A stretch of DNA of 31,293 bases from an uncultured Erythrobacter sp. (GTDB taxonomy: Bacteria > Pseudomonadota > Alphaproteobacteria > Sphingomonadales > Sphingomonadaceae). The notes below the pieces were generated by a model. That model saw only the letters and a list, made by a program, of their open reading frames with translations, had not been told where the DNA came from and did no database searches. Position 1 is the stretch's first letter. Every line of letters begins with the position of its first letter. The position numbers were made by a program, and so were the translations under genes. The stretch lies in contig CAMYIQ010000310.1 of the NCBI GenBank assembly GCA_947258465.1, positions 1 to 31,293 of the forward strand, given 5' to 3'. Shown one piece after another: positions 1 through 7,857 of the stretch.

Positions 1-843
1 CCCAATGGCGCGGGCAAGACCACCACATTGCGCATGTTGCTGGGCATTATCGATCCCGATTCGGGGGTCCGCCGCGTATTCGGCAACGACCGCCCGCACG
101 AAGTCGCGAAACTGATCGGCTATCTGCCCGAGGAGCGCGGGCTGTATCCAGCCATGAAATGCGACGAGGCAATCGCCTTCATGGGCGCGTTGCGGGGGCT
201 GTCGCTCGACGAAGGCAGGGCGCGCGGGCGCGAACTGCTCGAACGCCATGGGCTGGGCCACGCGATCGACCGGCAAATCCGTCAGCTTTCGAAGGGAATG
301 GCGCAGACCGTGCAATTGCTCGGCACGCTCGTGCATCGCCCCCGCCTCGTGGTGTTCGACGAACCCTTTAGCGGGCTCGATGCTATCAATCAGGGCAAGC
401 TGGAGGTCATGATTCGCGAACTCGCCCAAGATGGCGTGACGGTGATCTTTTCGACCCACGTCATCCATCATGCCGAACGGTTGTGCGACGAAGTGGCGAT
501 CATTGCGGCGGGCAAGGTACCCTATGCCGGATCGGTCGATGCCGCGCGCGATCGTATCCCCGCGCAGGTTCGGCTGGAAACCCACGCCAGCGAAGGGGTC
601 TGGCGGACGGCGCTGCCCGATGACGCACGTCACGACCGCAGAGGCGACGACAGCCATTTCTGGTATTTCCCCGTGCCCGAGACGGGAATCGAGGCGTTGC
701 TCAAGCGCTTGATCGACGGCGAGGCGGGTATTCTGTCCCTGTCGATCGAGCGCGCCGGGTTGCACGACGCCTTCGTCGAAATCGCCGGAGAAGCCGCGGC
801 GCGCGCGCTGGAACAGGACGCTGCGGCGGGAGAAAGCCGTTGA
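1..843 (+). CDS. ABC-2 exporter ATP-binding protein (5' partial)
   Basis: ATPase subunit of an ABC-2 type exporter of the NatA/COG4152 kind, hydrolysing ATP on the cytoplasmic face for the permease encoded next. The reading frame is open from base 1, which falls inside the Walker A loop (PNGAGKTTT), so only a short N-terminal piece is missing. An LSKGM signature (variant of LSGGQ), a Walker B segment (LVVFDEP) followed by SGLD, and an H-loop histidine (STHV) follow in the normal order. The region after about residue 170 is the extended C-terminal part typical of this subfamily. The gene ends in TGA at 841-843 and overlaps the permease start by 4 bp, so the two are translationally coupled. The substrate cannot be read from sequence; NatAB-like systems have been linked to sodium or drug export. 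Confidence 0.93.
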   Translation, partial: PNGAGKTTTLRMLLGIIDPDSGVRRVFGNDRPHEVAKLIGYLPEERGLYPAMKCDEAIAFMGALRGLSLDEGRARGRELLERHGLGHAIDRQIRQLSKGMAQTVQLLGTLVHRPRLVVFDEPFSGLDAINQGKLEVMIRELAQDGVTVIFSTHVIHHAERLCDEVAIIAAGKVPYAGSVDAARDRIPAQVRLETHASEGVWRTALPDDARHDRRGDDSHFWYFPVPETGIEALLKRLIDGEAGILSLSIERAGLHDAFVEIAGEAAARALEQDAAAGESR

Positions 844-2051
844 ACGACACGACCCGTCTGTCACGCTTCGAAGCCGCCCGCGTCGTCGCACGGCGCGATT
901 TCCACGCCATCCTGTTTAGCCGCGCCTTCCTGTTCTTCCTGCTCGGCCCGCTATTCCCCATCGGGATCGGTGTGCTTGCCGGAGGGATCGGCGGGCAGGT
1001 GCAACGCGATGCGAATACCCGGCTGGTGGCCGTAGCGATGGCAGAAGCCGATGCCACGGCAATGGTCGAGGCACGCGCCCGGCTCGCCCCGAGGGTCGGC
1101 ACCGCTCTGCCCGATCTGGAGGTGACGACCAGCACCGCCCGCCCGAGCGAGATTCTGCGCGAACCCGGCAAGAATTACAGCGCGGTGGTCAGCGGTACGC
1201 CGAATGCGCCTCAGATCACCGCTCCGCCACAAGCGATCGCGCATTGGAGCGGGCCGATATCGATGATTGCCGCCCAAGCGGGCGCTCGAGACATCCCCGC
1301 CTATCCCGAAGTGACGGCGCGTCCGGTGGCAACCAGCACCGCTGCCGTCAGGACCGACCGCATTCGCACCGCCCAGGCGGGACAACTGCTTCTGTTCCTG
1401 CTGATGATGCTGCTCGCGGGTATGGTGCTGTCCAATCTGGTCGAGGAAAAGGCCAACAAGGTTATCGAGGTGCTCGCCGCAGCGATTCCCATGGATGCGG
1501 TGTTCCTCGGCAAGCTGGTAGCCATGCTCGGCGTCAGTTTCGTCGGCATTGCCGTATGGGCCATGTTTGGCGGAGCGATCGCGTTGCTCGCGGGCGAAGC
1601 CTTGCCCCGACTGCCCGAACCGGCGCTGGGCTGGCCGCTCTTCGTCACGATCGGCATTGCCTATTTCGCGATGGGCTACCTCCTGCTGGGGTCGCTCTTT
1701 CTCACGATCGGCGGAATGGCGGCGACCGTACGCGAGGTGCAGACATTATCCATGCCGGTGACGATGGCGCAATTGCTGGTGTTCTTCCTCGCGGCATCCT
1801 CGATCACGCGGCCGGGATCGCCGATGGAGCTCTTTTCGGCGGTCTTCCCGCTATCCTCGCCCTTCGCCATGCTCGCCCGCGCGGCCCAGTCGGAAGCGCT
1901 GTGGCCGCATGCGCTCGCACTGGCATGGCAGGCGCTCTGCGTCCTTCTCTTCGTTCGCTTCGGCGCGCTGATCTTCCGCCGCCGGGTAATGAAATCCGGC
2001 AAAGGCGGGCGGGCGGTCAAGGGGCATGTCGGCGGGACGAAGCCCGCCTGA
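840..2051 (+). CDS. ABC-2 type exporter permease (NatB-like)
   Basis: Membrane subunit of the exporter, 403 residues, resembling NatB/COG1668 ABC-2 permeases. A membrane anchor lies near residues 25-45. A large extracytoplasmic domain follows (about 50-185), then a cluster of five or six hydrophobic segments from about residue 186 to 380. The motif NLVEEKANKVIEVL just after the second membrane segment is characteristic of this family. The start is an uncommon TTG at 840 in a TTGA overlap with the ATPase stop. It is supported by a strong GGGAGAAA ribosome site inside the ATPase gene, and no ATG or GTG fits better. The tail is basic (RRRVMKSGKGGR). Family assignment is firm, substrate unknown. 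Confidence 0.92.
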   Translation: MNDTTRLSRFEAARVVARRDFHAILFSRAFLFFLLGPLFPIGIGVLAGGIGGQVQRDANTRLVAVAMAEADATAMVEARARLAPRVGTALPDLEVTTSTARPSEILREPGKNYSAVVSGTPNAPQITAPPQAIAHWSGPISMIAAQAGARDIPAYPEVTARPVATSTAAVRTDRIRTAQAGQLLLFLLMMLLAGMVLSNLVEEKANKVIEVLAAAIPMDAVFLGKLVAMLGVSFVGIAVWAMFGGAIALLAGEALPRLPEPALGWPLFVTIGIAYFAMGYLLLGSLFLTIGGMAATVREVQTLSMPVTMAQLLVFFLAASSITRPGSPMELFSAVFPLSSPFAMLARAAQSEALWPHALALAWQALCVLLFVRFGALIFRRRVMKSGKGGRAVKGHVGGTKPA

Positions 2052-2116
2052 GCGGCCCGGCTGGGACAATCGCGGCGAAGCGATGCGCGCTCCGGTGAGT
2101 GGCGATTTGCAACGCA

Positions 2117-2139
2117 CTATTGACTCGCCTGTCAGTTAG
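2117..2139. promoter_or_regulatory. candidate operator upstream of the P450 gene
   Basis: An imperfect palindrome (TGAC, six bases, GTCA, flanked by CTA and TAG) lies about 65 bp upstream of the P450 start. Size and arm sequence resemble TetR-family operators. No regulator gene is adjacent, so this is a weak inference from symmetry alone. Confidence 0.25.
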
Positions 2140-2201
2140 GGCAGGATGGATGCCGAGGAGAGGGCGACCGAATGGAGTCGCTCCCACGAGGAGAGAGACA
2201 T

Positions 2202-3542
2202 ATGGCCACAGCCGCAATCGAACGCCCGCAGTGCCGCACTTCGCCGACTGCATACGAAGCGCTGAAAAAGCATTTCGAAGAGCACCCGGAGCATAAGCTC
2301 GACCATCCCCACAAATGGGATGTCAGCCGCAGCGACATTTACGCCGATAACACCTGGCAGCCCATTTTCCGGGAAATGCGCGAAGCGGGGCCGCTGCACT
2401 ATATTCCCGAAAGTCCGTTCGGCCCTTACTGGGCGGTGGTCAGCCACAAGGCGATTCAGCATATCGAGGCGCTGCCCGATGTCTTTTCCTCGAGCTGGGA
2501 ATATGGCGGTATCACTATCCTCAACCGTCTGACCGATGAGGAGCTGGCCGAAGCGGGCATCGAGGAACGCCGCGAACTGCCCATGTTCATTGCCATGGAC
2601 CGGCCGCAGCACACCGGACAGCGGCGCACCGTCGCCCCCAAATTTACGCCCAGCGGCATGGCCGAGATGGAAGGTGAGATTCGCCAGCGGACCGGCGAAC
2701 TGCTCGATTCGCTGCCGCGCGGCGAGGTGTTCGACTGGGTCGACAAGGTTTCGATCGAACTTACCACCGGCATGCTGGCGATTCTGTTCGGCTTCCCCTG
2801 GGAAGACCGCCGTCTGCTGACCTTCTGGTCGGACTGGTCGGGCGATACCGAACTGGCCACGGTCCGCGAACTGGACGAGATGCGCTGGGGCTTCCTCAAC
2901 GAGATGGCGGCCTATTTCCAGTCGCTCTGGATCGAGCGCACGCAGGACAAGGAGCCCGGCGACGACCTCATTTCGATGATGATCCACTCCGAAGCGATGA
3001 ACAAGATGAGCCCGGAAGAATTCATGGGCAATCTGATCCTGCTGATCGTGGGCGGCAACGACACCACGCGCAATTCCATGAGCGGCATCATCTACCAGCT
3101 CGACAAGAATACCGACCAGCGCGATCTGTTCGAGCAGCAGCCCGATCTCATTCCCAATGCGGTGCAGGAAATCCTGCGCATGCAGACCCCGCTGGCGCAT
3201 ATGCGCCGGACCTGCACCGAAGATACCGAAGTGTTCGGGCAAACCATCAAAAAAGGCGACAAGGTCGTCCTGTGGTACATTTCCGCCAACCGCGACGAGG
3301 AAGTCTTCGACAATCCCGACAAGCTGGACATCACGCGCGAGAACGCCCGGCGCCATATCGCCTTCGGCTACGGCATTCATCGCTGTGTCGGGGCACGTCT
3401 GGCCGAACTCCAGCTCCGGGTTCTGCTCGAGGAAATCCACAAGCGCCGCATGCGCGTGAAAGTGGTTGGCGATGTCGAGCGGGTGCGGGCGAACTTCGTC
3501 CACGGCTTCCGCAAGCTCGAAGTAAAAATCGAAGAGTTCTGA
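2202..3542 (+). CDS. cytochrome P450, CYP153 family alkane/fatty-acid hydroxylase
   Basis: Soluble bacterial class I P450 of 446 residues. The CYP153 assignment comes from close resemblance, from memory, to CYP153A6: shared stretches include DNTWQPIF, FGPYWAVV, LPMFIAMD, FDWVDKVSIELTT, DLISMM and LLIVGGNDTTRNSM. The I-helix oxygen-activation motif GGNDTT is near residue 283, the K-helix ExxR at about 323-326, and the haem loop FGYGIHRCVG has its cysteine ligand at about 395. CYP153 enzymes typically hydroxylate the terminal carbon of medium-chain alkanes, alcohols or fatty acids, using ferredoxin and ferredoxin reductase. Neither partner is encoded nearby. I chose the ATG at 2202 because GAGGAGAG at 2188-2195 precedes it at ideal distance; an upstream in-frame ATG at 2172 lacks such a site. 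Confidence 0.95.
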   Translation: MATAAIERPQCRTSPTAYEALKKHFEEHPEHKLDHPHKWDVSRSDIYADNTWQPIFREMREAGPLHYIPESPFGPYWAVVSHKAIQHIEALPDVFSSSWEYGGITILNRLTDEELAEAGIEERRELPMFIAMDRPQHTGQRRTVAPKFTPSGMAEMEGEIRQRTGELLDSLPRGEVFDWVDKVSIELTTGMLAILFGFPWEDRRLLTFWSDWSGDTELATVRELDEMRWGFLNEMAAYFQSLWIERTQDKEPGDDLISMMIHSEAMNKMSPEEFMGNLILLIVGGNDTTRNSMSGIIYQLDKNTDQRDLFEQQPDLIPNAVQEILRMQTPLAHMRRTCTEDTEVFGQTIKKGDKVVLWYISANRDEEVFDNPDKLDITRENARRHIAFGYGIHRCVGARLAELQLRVLLEEIHKRRMRVKVVGDVERVRANFVHGFRKLEVKIEEF

Positions 3543-3544
3543 TC

Positions 3545-3568
3545 CCGGCCCCGTAACCGACGGGCCGG
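3545..3568 (+). terminator. hairpin after the P450 gene
   Basis: A GC-rich 7-bp stem (CCGGCCC and GGGCCGG, 10-nt loop) starts three bases after the P450 stop and is followed by only two T residues. Its position suggests a transcription terminator, but the missing T-tract makes this tentative. Confidence 0.4.
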
Positions 3569-3578
3569 TTCAAGCGTA

Positions 3579-3617
3579 GGTTCAGACGTGGGGCGCCAAG
3601 GTCCCACGTCATGAACC
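3579..3617 (+). promoter_or_regulatory. long stem-loop overlapping the upstream msrB ATG
   Basis: Fourteen bases (3579-3592) pair with 3603-3617 across a 10-nt loop, with a single bulged A at 3611. The core arms are GACGTGGG and CCCACGTC, the outer arms GGTTCA and TGAACC. The structure covers the in-frame ATG at 3611 and ends 8 bases before the ATG at 3626. It could terminate transcription from the P450 gene or control msrB translation. Confidence 0.5.
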
Positions 3618-3625
3618 GGCGCATT

Positions 3626-4123
3626 ATGACCGATATCTCTTTCGACCGTCGCCGTCTGCTCGGCTGGATCGGTGCATCTGCCAGCTTCGTGGCGCTGACC
3701 GCCTGCGGATCGGGCCGTGCCGAGGCGAAGGACTTTCCGGTGACACTGTCGGAAGCGCAGTGGCGAAAACGGCTCAGCAAGCAGGAATTCCAGATTCTGC
3801 GTCGGGCCGGGACCGAGCGACCCTATTCCTCGCCGCTCAATGACGAGAAACGCGCCGGAACCTTCGTCTGCGCCGGCTGCGGCAATGCCCTCTACAGTTC
3901 GAAAGCGAAATATGATTCGCGCACCGGATGGCCCAGCTTCTGGCAGGCGATCGGCAGGGATGCCGTTGGCACCAGCACCGATTACAAAATCGGCTATCCG
4001 CGCACCGAAGTGCACTGCGCCCAGTGCGGCGGCCATTTGGGCCACATCTTCAACGATGGACCACGGCCGACCGGCAAGCGTCATTGCATTAACGGGGCCA
4101 CGCTCGATTTCAGGCCGGCGTAA
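3626..4123 (+). CDS. msrB: exported peptide-methionine (R)-S-oxide reductase MsrB
   Basis: Reduces methionine-R-sulfoxide in proteins. The mature part carries the MsrB signature: two zinc-binding CxxC pairs (CAGC and CAQC), the RTGWPSFW segment, and the catalytic cysteine in RHCINGATLDF near the C-terminus. The N-terminus has a twin-arginine-like motif (DRRRLLG), a hydrophobic stretch and a lipobox-like LTAC, so the protein is probably exported by Tat, possibly as a lipoprotein. I place the start at ATG 3626, giving 165 residues and a short n-region. An ATG at 3611 is in frame but lies within a strong hairpin, and neither start has a clear ribosome site. The gene is 83 bp downstream of the P450 gene on the same strand but separated by hairpins. 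Confidence 0.9.
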   Translation: MTDISFDRRRLLGWIGASASFVALTACGSGRAEAKDFPVTLSEAQWRKRLSKQEFQILRRAGTERPYSSPLNDEKRAGTFVCAGCGNALYSSKAKYDSRTGWPSFWQAIGRDAVGTSTDYKIGYPRTEVHCAQCGGHLGHIFNDGPRPTGKRHCINGATLDFRPA

Positions 4124-4213
4124 CGCGTGGATCGAGAGTGAGTGTTGGCGCGGCGCCTGCCCGGTTAAACCCGCAGACCGGTTTCGTCCGGCCATATCAT
4201 CCCGGAGCCGAGC

Positions 4214-4849
4214 CTAGGACGGATCGTTCTGCAACAGGACAGGGCACTGCACCCGGGCGGCGAGCATGGCGAATTCGCGCAACGAGAAAGTGTCTTCGAA
4301 AACGAGGCCATAATTGCTGTCCTTGCGCCAGCGGACCTTGCAGCGAATGTCGGGCAGGTGTTCGCAACTGATCGTCACGCGTTGATCAATGGCAAACACA
4401 GCGTCGCATTCGATCCGCGCGCCCTGCTGCGAGATGTTGAGGGTTATGGCCTCCGCGCTGCCGGTGAGCGCGCTCACTTTGAGCGGGAGTGTGATGTTCA
4501 GGCGAAGTTGTCGTTTGGGATAGTGCCAGTCTTCATGGATCAAGCGCTCGACGACAATGGGCCGGTCGAACTGATAGCTGGCTTCGCACCCTTCGCCGCG
4601 GACGAGCTGCAATTCGTAGCTCTCGCCATTCTGCAGCTCGAGCGCAACAGTTTTGTCCGTCGGTAGCGGATGAAACGTACGCACGGACACGCCGGTCGCC
4701 GAGACGTCGCGAATTACGCAAACGAACTCACCTTGGCCGCAGACCAACTTCGCCGCCCGGATGAGCGAGGTGAAGCGCGGCGCTCCGCGCTGATCGCCCG
4801 GGGGCGCAGTACTCTCTTGGTTCATGGCGAGTCCGCTAGTATACTCCAT
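4214..4849 (-). CDS. tandem PilZ-domain protein
   Basis: Cytoplasmic protein of about 211 residues with two PilZ-like units, so probably a cyclic-di-GMP effector. The first unit has a DVSATG motif (DxSxxG) near residue 48. The second starts with the basic segment KRQLRLN near residue 112 and continues to NISQQG (NxSxxG), the usual PilZ arrangement. The first unit lacks a good RxxxR element, so cyclic-di-GMP binding is more likely in the second. The start is uncertain: ATG 4849 has AAGG very close and GAGGA further away; ATG 4825 (MNQEST) would shorten the protein by eight residues. The gene stands alone between convergent msrB and the tRNA. Confidence 0.85.
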   Translation of the reverse strand: MEYTSGLAMNQESTAPPGDQRGAPRFTSLIRAAKLVCGQGEFVCVIRDVSATGVSVRTFHPLPTDKTVALELQNGESYELQLVRGEGCEASYQFDRPIVVERLIHEDWHYPKRQLRLNITLPLKVSALTGSAEAITLNISQQGARIECDAVFAIDQRVTISCEHLPDIRCKVRWRKDSNYGLVFEDTFSLREFAMLAARVQCPVLLQNDPS

Positions 4850-4904
4850 CGCCTTGCGTATTCCTCAAAATAACTGGCTTCGCAATTGCTGCCAAGTGTA
4901 TCTT

Positions 4905-4923
4905 GCTCAAAGTCTCTTTGAGC
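4905..4923. repeat. perfect inverted repeat between tRNA-Leu and the PilZ gene
   Basis: GCTCAAAG and CTTTGAGC form a perfect 8-bp stem with a 3-nt TCT loop. It lies 74 bp beyond the 3' end of the minus-strand tRNA and about 56-80 bp upstream of the PilZ start. It could be a tRNA terminator (no T-tract follows) or an operator for the PilZ gene. Confidence 0.5.
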
Positions 4924-4996
4924 CCAGCTAATACGCGAATAGGGGTTAATGCCTAGAAAATCGGTTGGGACTAAATGCGGGTAGCAAGGTAAGGGC

Positions 4997-5081
4997 TGGT
5001 GCGGGTGGTGGGACTCGAACCCACACGAGCAAAGCTCAGGGGATTTTAAGTCCCCGGCGTCTACCATTCCGCCACACCCGC
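4997..5081 (-). tRNA. tRNA-Leu (anticodon UAA)
   Basis: Read on the minus strand, the 5' acceptor arm GCGGGTG pairs with CACCCGC at the 3' end, followed by discriminator A and an encoded CCA (4997-4999). The anticodon stem GGGGA/TCCCC encloses the loop CTTAAAA, giving anticodon UAA at 5048-5046, which reads UUA. A long variable arm and the T-loop GTTCGAGTC fit a class II leucine tRNA; length with CCA is 85 nt. No integrated element is seen at its 3' end. Confidence 0.97.
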
Positions 5082-5154
5082 CAGCGCCAGGCCGCCCTAA
5101 TCGCTGCCCGGCATGGGAGCAACGTCCTATCGCATTCTCGTTTTCTTGGGACGC

Positions 5155-5436
5155 TTAGCCTTCGTTGAGGCGCCTGCGAATATCCTTGCCCGGCTTGAAA
5201 TAGGGCACGCGCTTGGCCGGTACATCGACCGTTTCGCCGGTACGCGGGTTGCGGCCCTTGCGCGCTTCGCGCTCGCGCGTGGAAAAAGCCCCGAAACCGC
5301 GCAATTCGACCCGGCCACCTTCGGTCAGGCGCTGGGCTATTTCCTCGAAGAAAATATCGACGACCTGTTCAACCTCTTCGGCGCGCAGCTCGGGATTGTC
5401 CTGTGCGAGGGCGGAAAGAAGTTCGGATCGGATCAT
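5155..5436 (-). CDS. ihfB: integration host factor subunit beta
   Basis: Small DNA-bending protein of 93 residues in the HU/IHF family, which works as a heterodimer with IHF alpha in nucleoid organisation, recombination and promoter architecture. It begins MIRSELL and contains the hallmark RGFGAFSTRERxxRxGRNPRTG region, then VPAKRVPYFKPGKDIRRRLN, which matches IHF-beta rather than HU. The ATG at 5436 has a GGGAG ribosome site eight bases upstream; the frame stays open further upstream but has no family similarity there. The gene lies 152 bp downstream of the GntR gene on the same strand and 73 bp from the tRNA. Confidence 0.95.
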   Translation of the reverse strand: MIRSELLSALAQDNPELRAEEVEQVVDIFFEEIAQRLTEGGRVELRGFGAFSTREREARKGRNPRTGETVDVPAKRVPYFKPGKDIRRRLNEG

Positions 5437-5588
5437 CTGGCGTCTCCCGGCCGATATAGCCGCAACAATTCGTTCACACGATGCGCCCCTGAAGGAATTG
5501 TGCTTTTGCGCTCGATTCCAACGAGATGACTTGTGGCAGAAGCCACCGGCGCCCGCAAGTTCGCGATTGTATATTTTCGCCATTGCCA

Positions 5589-5930
5589 TCAGGCGTCGGC
5601 GAGAAGTTCCCTCGCCGAAACGCCGAGACGATCCATCCGCGCCCGGATTTCGGGCCATTCCTCCGACAGGAAGGCCTCGCGTTCGGACTGGCGCAGGCGA
5701 TCGGCGGCACCGCTCACGACATACATGCCTACGCCGCGCTGGACTTCGACCAGCCCATCGTTCTGGAATTGTTGGTAGGCCTTGGCCACCGTCAGCGGGT
5801 TGGCGCCCTCTTCCGCCGCCAGCGCCCGCACGGAAGGCAGCATTTCGCCCTCGGCATAGCGGCCATCGATGATCGCAGCCGCGATCATGTCGCGCAGCTT
5901 GAGATAGACCGGCTTGGATTGGTTGGACAT
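5589..5930 (-). CDS. GntR-family transcriptional regulator, YtrA type
   Basis: DNA-binding regulator of 113 residues. An N-terminal winged helix (about residues 9-75) has the GntR pattern: PVYLKLRDMI, then GRYAEGEMLPSVRALA, then NPLTVAKAYQQF with the conserved NPxTVxKAY. The C-terminal tail of about 40 residues is too short for a ligand-binding FadR or UbiC domain, which is characteristic of the YtrA subfamily. The ATG at 5930 (MSNQSK) is preceded by GGGGA at good spacing; a longer in-frame start at 6035 has no support. It is divergent from the peptide transporter at 6149 with 218 bp between. YtrA regulators usually control neighbouring transporter genes, so it may regulate that transporter or itself. 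Confidence 0.9.
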   Translation of the reverse strand: MSNQSKPVYLKLRDMIAAAIIDGRYAEGEMLPSVRALAAEEGANPLTVAKAYQQFQNDGLVEVQRGVGMYVVSGAADRLRQSEREAFLSEEWPEIRARMDRLGVSARELLADA

Positions 5931-6148
5931 GGCGATTCCCCGACGACAGGCTGCTACAGTGACATAATACAGCGCGGCGCACAAGGTTCCCCCCGAGAGC
6001 GCTCCCGCCCGCTTTCGGCCCGCGGAAACAGTCACGAGTGTAACTAATGCTTCACATAAGGCGCGAAACCGTTACGGTGCGCGCTTCTCTTGGGGAGGGT
6101 CGGCGTGGTCGCGCGACTCCGGACAAAAATAAGGGACACCGGAATCAT
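5931..6148. promoter_or_regulatory. divergent promoter region between the GntR and POT genes
   Basis: A gene-free 218-bp stretch. TATTAT on the minus strand (5969-5964) is a fair -10 element for the GntR gene, but no good -35 lies at the right distance. A 5-bp direct repeat TACAG (period 13 bp) overlaps that -10 element. No convincing promoter for the transporter is visible on the plus strand. Confidence 0.35.
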
Positions 6149-7795
6149 ATGATCGAAGGCATGTTCTTCACATTCGGCTCTGCATTCGAAATGTGGGCAT
6201 TCAGGGTTGCCGTGATCGCGCTTGCAGCCTTTCTCATCGGCGGCGTCGTGCTCGTTACCCGCCCGCAGGAAGAAGTAATCGGACACCCCAAGGGGTTGTT
6301 TCTTCTCTTCATGGCCGAAATGTGGGAACGCTTTTCCTATTACGGCATGCGGGCGCTGCTGATTTTCTATCTGGTGCAGCACTGGCTGTTCAGCGACAGC
6401 GAAGCCTCGATCATCTACGGCGCCTACACCGCGCTGGTTTACATCACCCCCGTCGTCGGCGGGTATCTCGCCGACCAGTATCTCGGGCAGCGCAAGGCGG
6501 TGCTGTTCGGGGCGGTGCTGCTGACCTTCGGCCACTTCTTCATGGCGTTCGAAGGATCGGGTGGCCAGGCCGACCCGATGATTAACGTCTTCTGGCTTGC
6601 CCTGGCGCTGATCATCGTCGGCTCGGGCTTCCTGAAAGCCAATATCTCGGTGATCGTCGGCCAGCTCTATTCGCGCACCGATGTTCGCCGCGACCCGGCC
6701 TATACGATCTTCTACATGGGCATCAACGTCGGCGCAGCGACTGCCTCGATCATCTGCGGCTATCTCGGCCAGACCTATGGCTGGCAGTACGGCTTCGGCC
6801 TTGCCGGTTTCGGCATGCTGCTGGGCCTCGTATTCTTCGTGATCGGCAAGCCGCTCCTGCTGGGCAAGGGCGAACCCAAGGATCCCGCCAAGATCAAGGG
6901 CGCCAGGGAATGGGGAATCTACGGGGCCGGCCTCGCCATGGTCCTGCTCTGCTGGGCTGCGATCCAGTATCAGGAACTCGTCGGATACGTATTGGGCGCC
7001 TTCGGCGGCGGCTTGGTACTCTACGTCCTGTTCACCGCAGTGACCAAACTGCCCAGCCAGGAACGTGACCGCATTTTCGCGGCCATGTTCCTGATCCTGA
7101 CCTCGATCGTCTTCTGGGCGCTGTTCGAACAGGCCGGGTCGAGCCTGAACCTGTTCACCGATCGCCATGTCGACACGCAGGGCGTCAACGCTTCGATGTT
7201 CCAGTCGATCAACGCAATCTACATCGTGCTGCTGGCGCCGCTGTTCGCCATGCTGTGGCAGGGGCTTGCCCGTAAAGGTGCCGAACCCAGCACTCCGATG
7301 AAGTTCGGCCTCGCCGTGATCCAGGTCGGCCTCGGCTTCCTCGTCCTGGTCTGGGGCGCGGAAAGCGTCGGCGTGAATGTGCCGACACCGGTGATCTTCA
7401 TTTTCCTGATCTACCTGCTCCACACCACCGGCGAACTGTGCCTCAGCCCCGTGGGCCTCAGCGCGATGAACCGCCTGAGCCCGACCCATATGGCCTCGCT
7501 CATCATGGGCACCTGGTTCTTCGCCTCGGCCACGGGCAACTTCGCCGCAGGCCTCATCGCGGCGGCGACCGGCGCGGAAGGCGTCGGCGAGGAAGCGGGC
7601 AAACAGGTCGTGCTTGGCGTCTACTCGACCGTCGGCTGGTACGCCGTCGTGATCGGTGTCGGTGTGATGGTGATCAGCCCGCTGATCAAGAAGCTGATGC
7701 ATCTCGACACGCTCAAGGACGACGCCCTCGAAGGGCAGGCCGAAGCCGGGCTCGAGGCGCAGGAAGCGGGCATCCACCCGACCAGCCGCGCCTGA
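6149..7795 (+). CDS. proton-dependent oligopeptide transporter (POT/PTR2 family)
   Basis: Inner-membrane proton-coupled di/tripeptide symporter of 548 residues, about the usual bacterial POT length with roughly 12-14 hydrophobic segments. The diagnostic N-terminal motif ExxERFSYYGM is near residue 60. It is followed by YTALVYITPVVGGYLAD and later FYMGINVGA, both conserved POT/PTR2 signatures. Late in the protein are FWALFEQAGSSLNLF and GELCLSPVGLSAMNRLSP, which are also typical. The ATG at 6149 (MIEGMFF) was chosen because homology starts just after it; the frame is open to 6047, but that 34-residue extension is arginine-rich and not membrane-like. It precedes a likely exported peptidase-type operon, which fits peptide use as a nutrient. 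Confidence 0.95.
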   Translation: MIEGMFFTFGSAFEMWAFRVAVIALAAFLIGGVVLVTRPQEEVIGHPKGLFLLFMAEMWERFSYYGMRALLIFYLVQHWLFSDSEASIIYGAYTALVYITPVVGGYLADQYLGQRKAVLFGAVLLTFGHFFMAFEGSGGQADPMINVFWLALALIIVGSGFLKANISVIVGQLYSRTDVRRDPAYTIFYMGINVGAATASIICGYLGQTYGWQYGFGLAGFGMLLGLVFFVIGKPLLLGKGEPKDPAKIKGAREWGIYGAGLAMVLLCWAAIQYQELVGYVLGAFGGGLVLYVLFTAVTKLPSQERDRIFAAMFLILTSIVFWALFEQAGSSLNLFTDRHVDTQGVNASMFQSINAIYIVLLAPLFAMLWQGLARKGAEPSTPMKFGLAVIQVGLGFLVLVWGAESVGVNVPTPVIFIFLIYLLHTTGELCLSPVGLSAMNRLSPTHMASLIMGTWFFASATGNFAAGLIAAATGAEGVGEEAGKQVVLGVYSTVGWYAVVIGVGVMVISPLIKKLMHLDTLKDDALEGQAEAGLEAQEAGIHPTSRA

Positions 7796-7805
7796 TCGCC
7801 CGTCG

Positions 7806-7836
7806 GAGGAGAATCGTCGGAACGCCGATTCTCCTC
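7806..7836 (+). terminator. hairpin downstream of the POT transporter
   Basis: A perfect 11-bp stem (GAGGAGAATCG at 7806-7816 and CGATTCTCCTC at 7826-7836) with a 9-nt loop starts ten bases after the POT stop codon. No T-tract follows, but position and stem strength make a terminator likely. Confidence 0.55.
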
Positions 7837-7857
7837 GACCAATACCAATTGACCCAC

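Noticed and set aside
2136..3503. 455-codon open frame on the minus strand
   Set aside because: Antisense to the CYP153 gene, whose motifs are all in place.
4997..5081. tRNA-Leu as an integration site for a mobile element
   Set aside because: No integrase, no repeated 3' tRNA end and only core genes on both sides.
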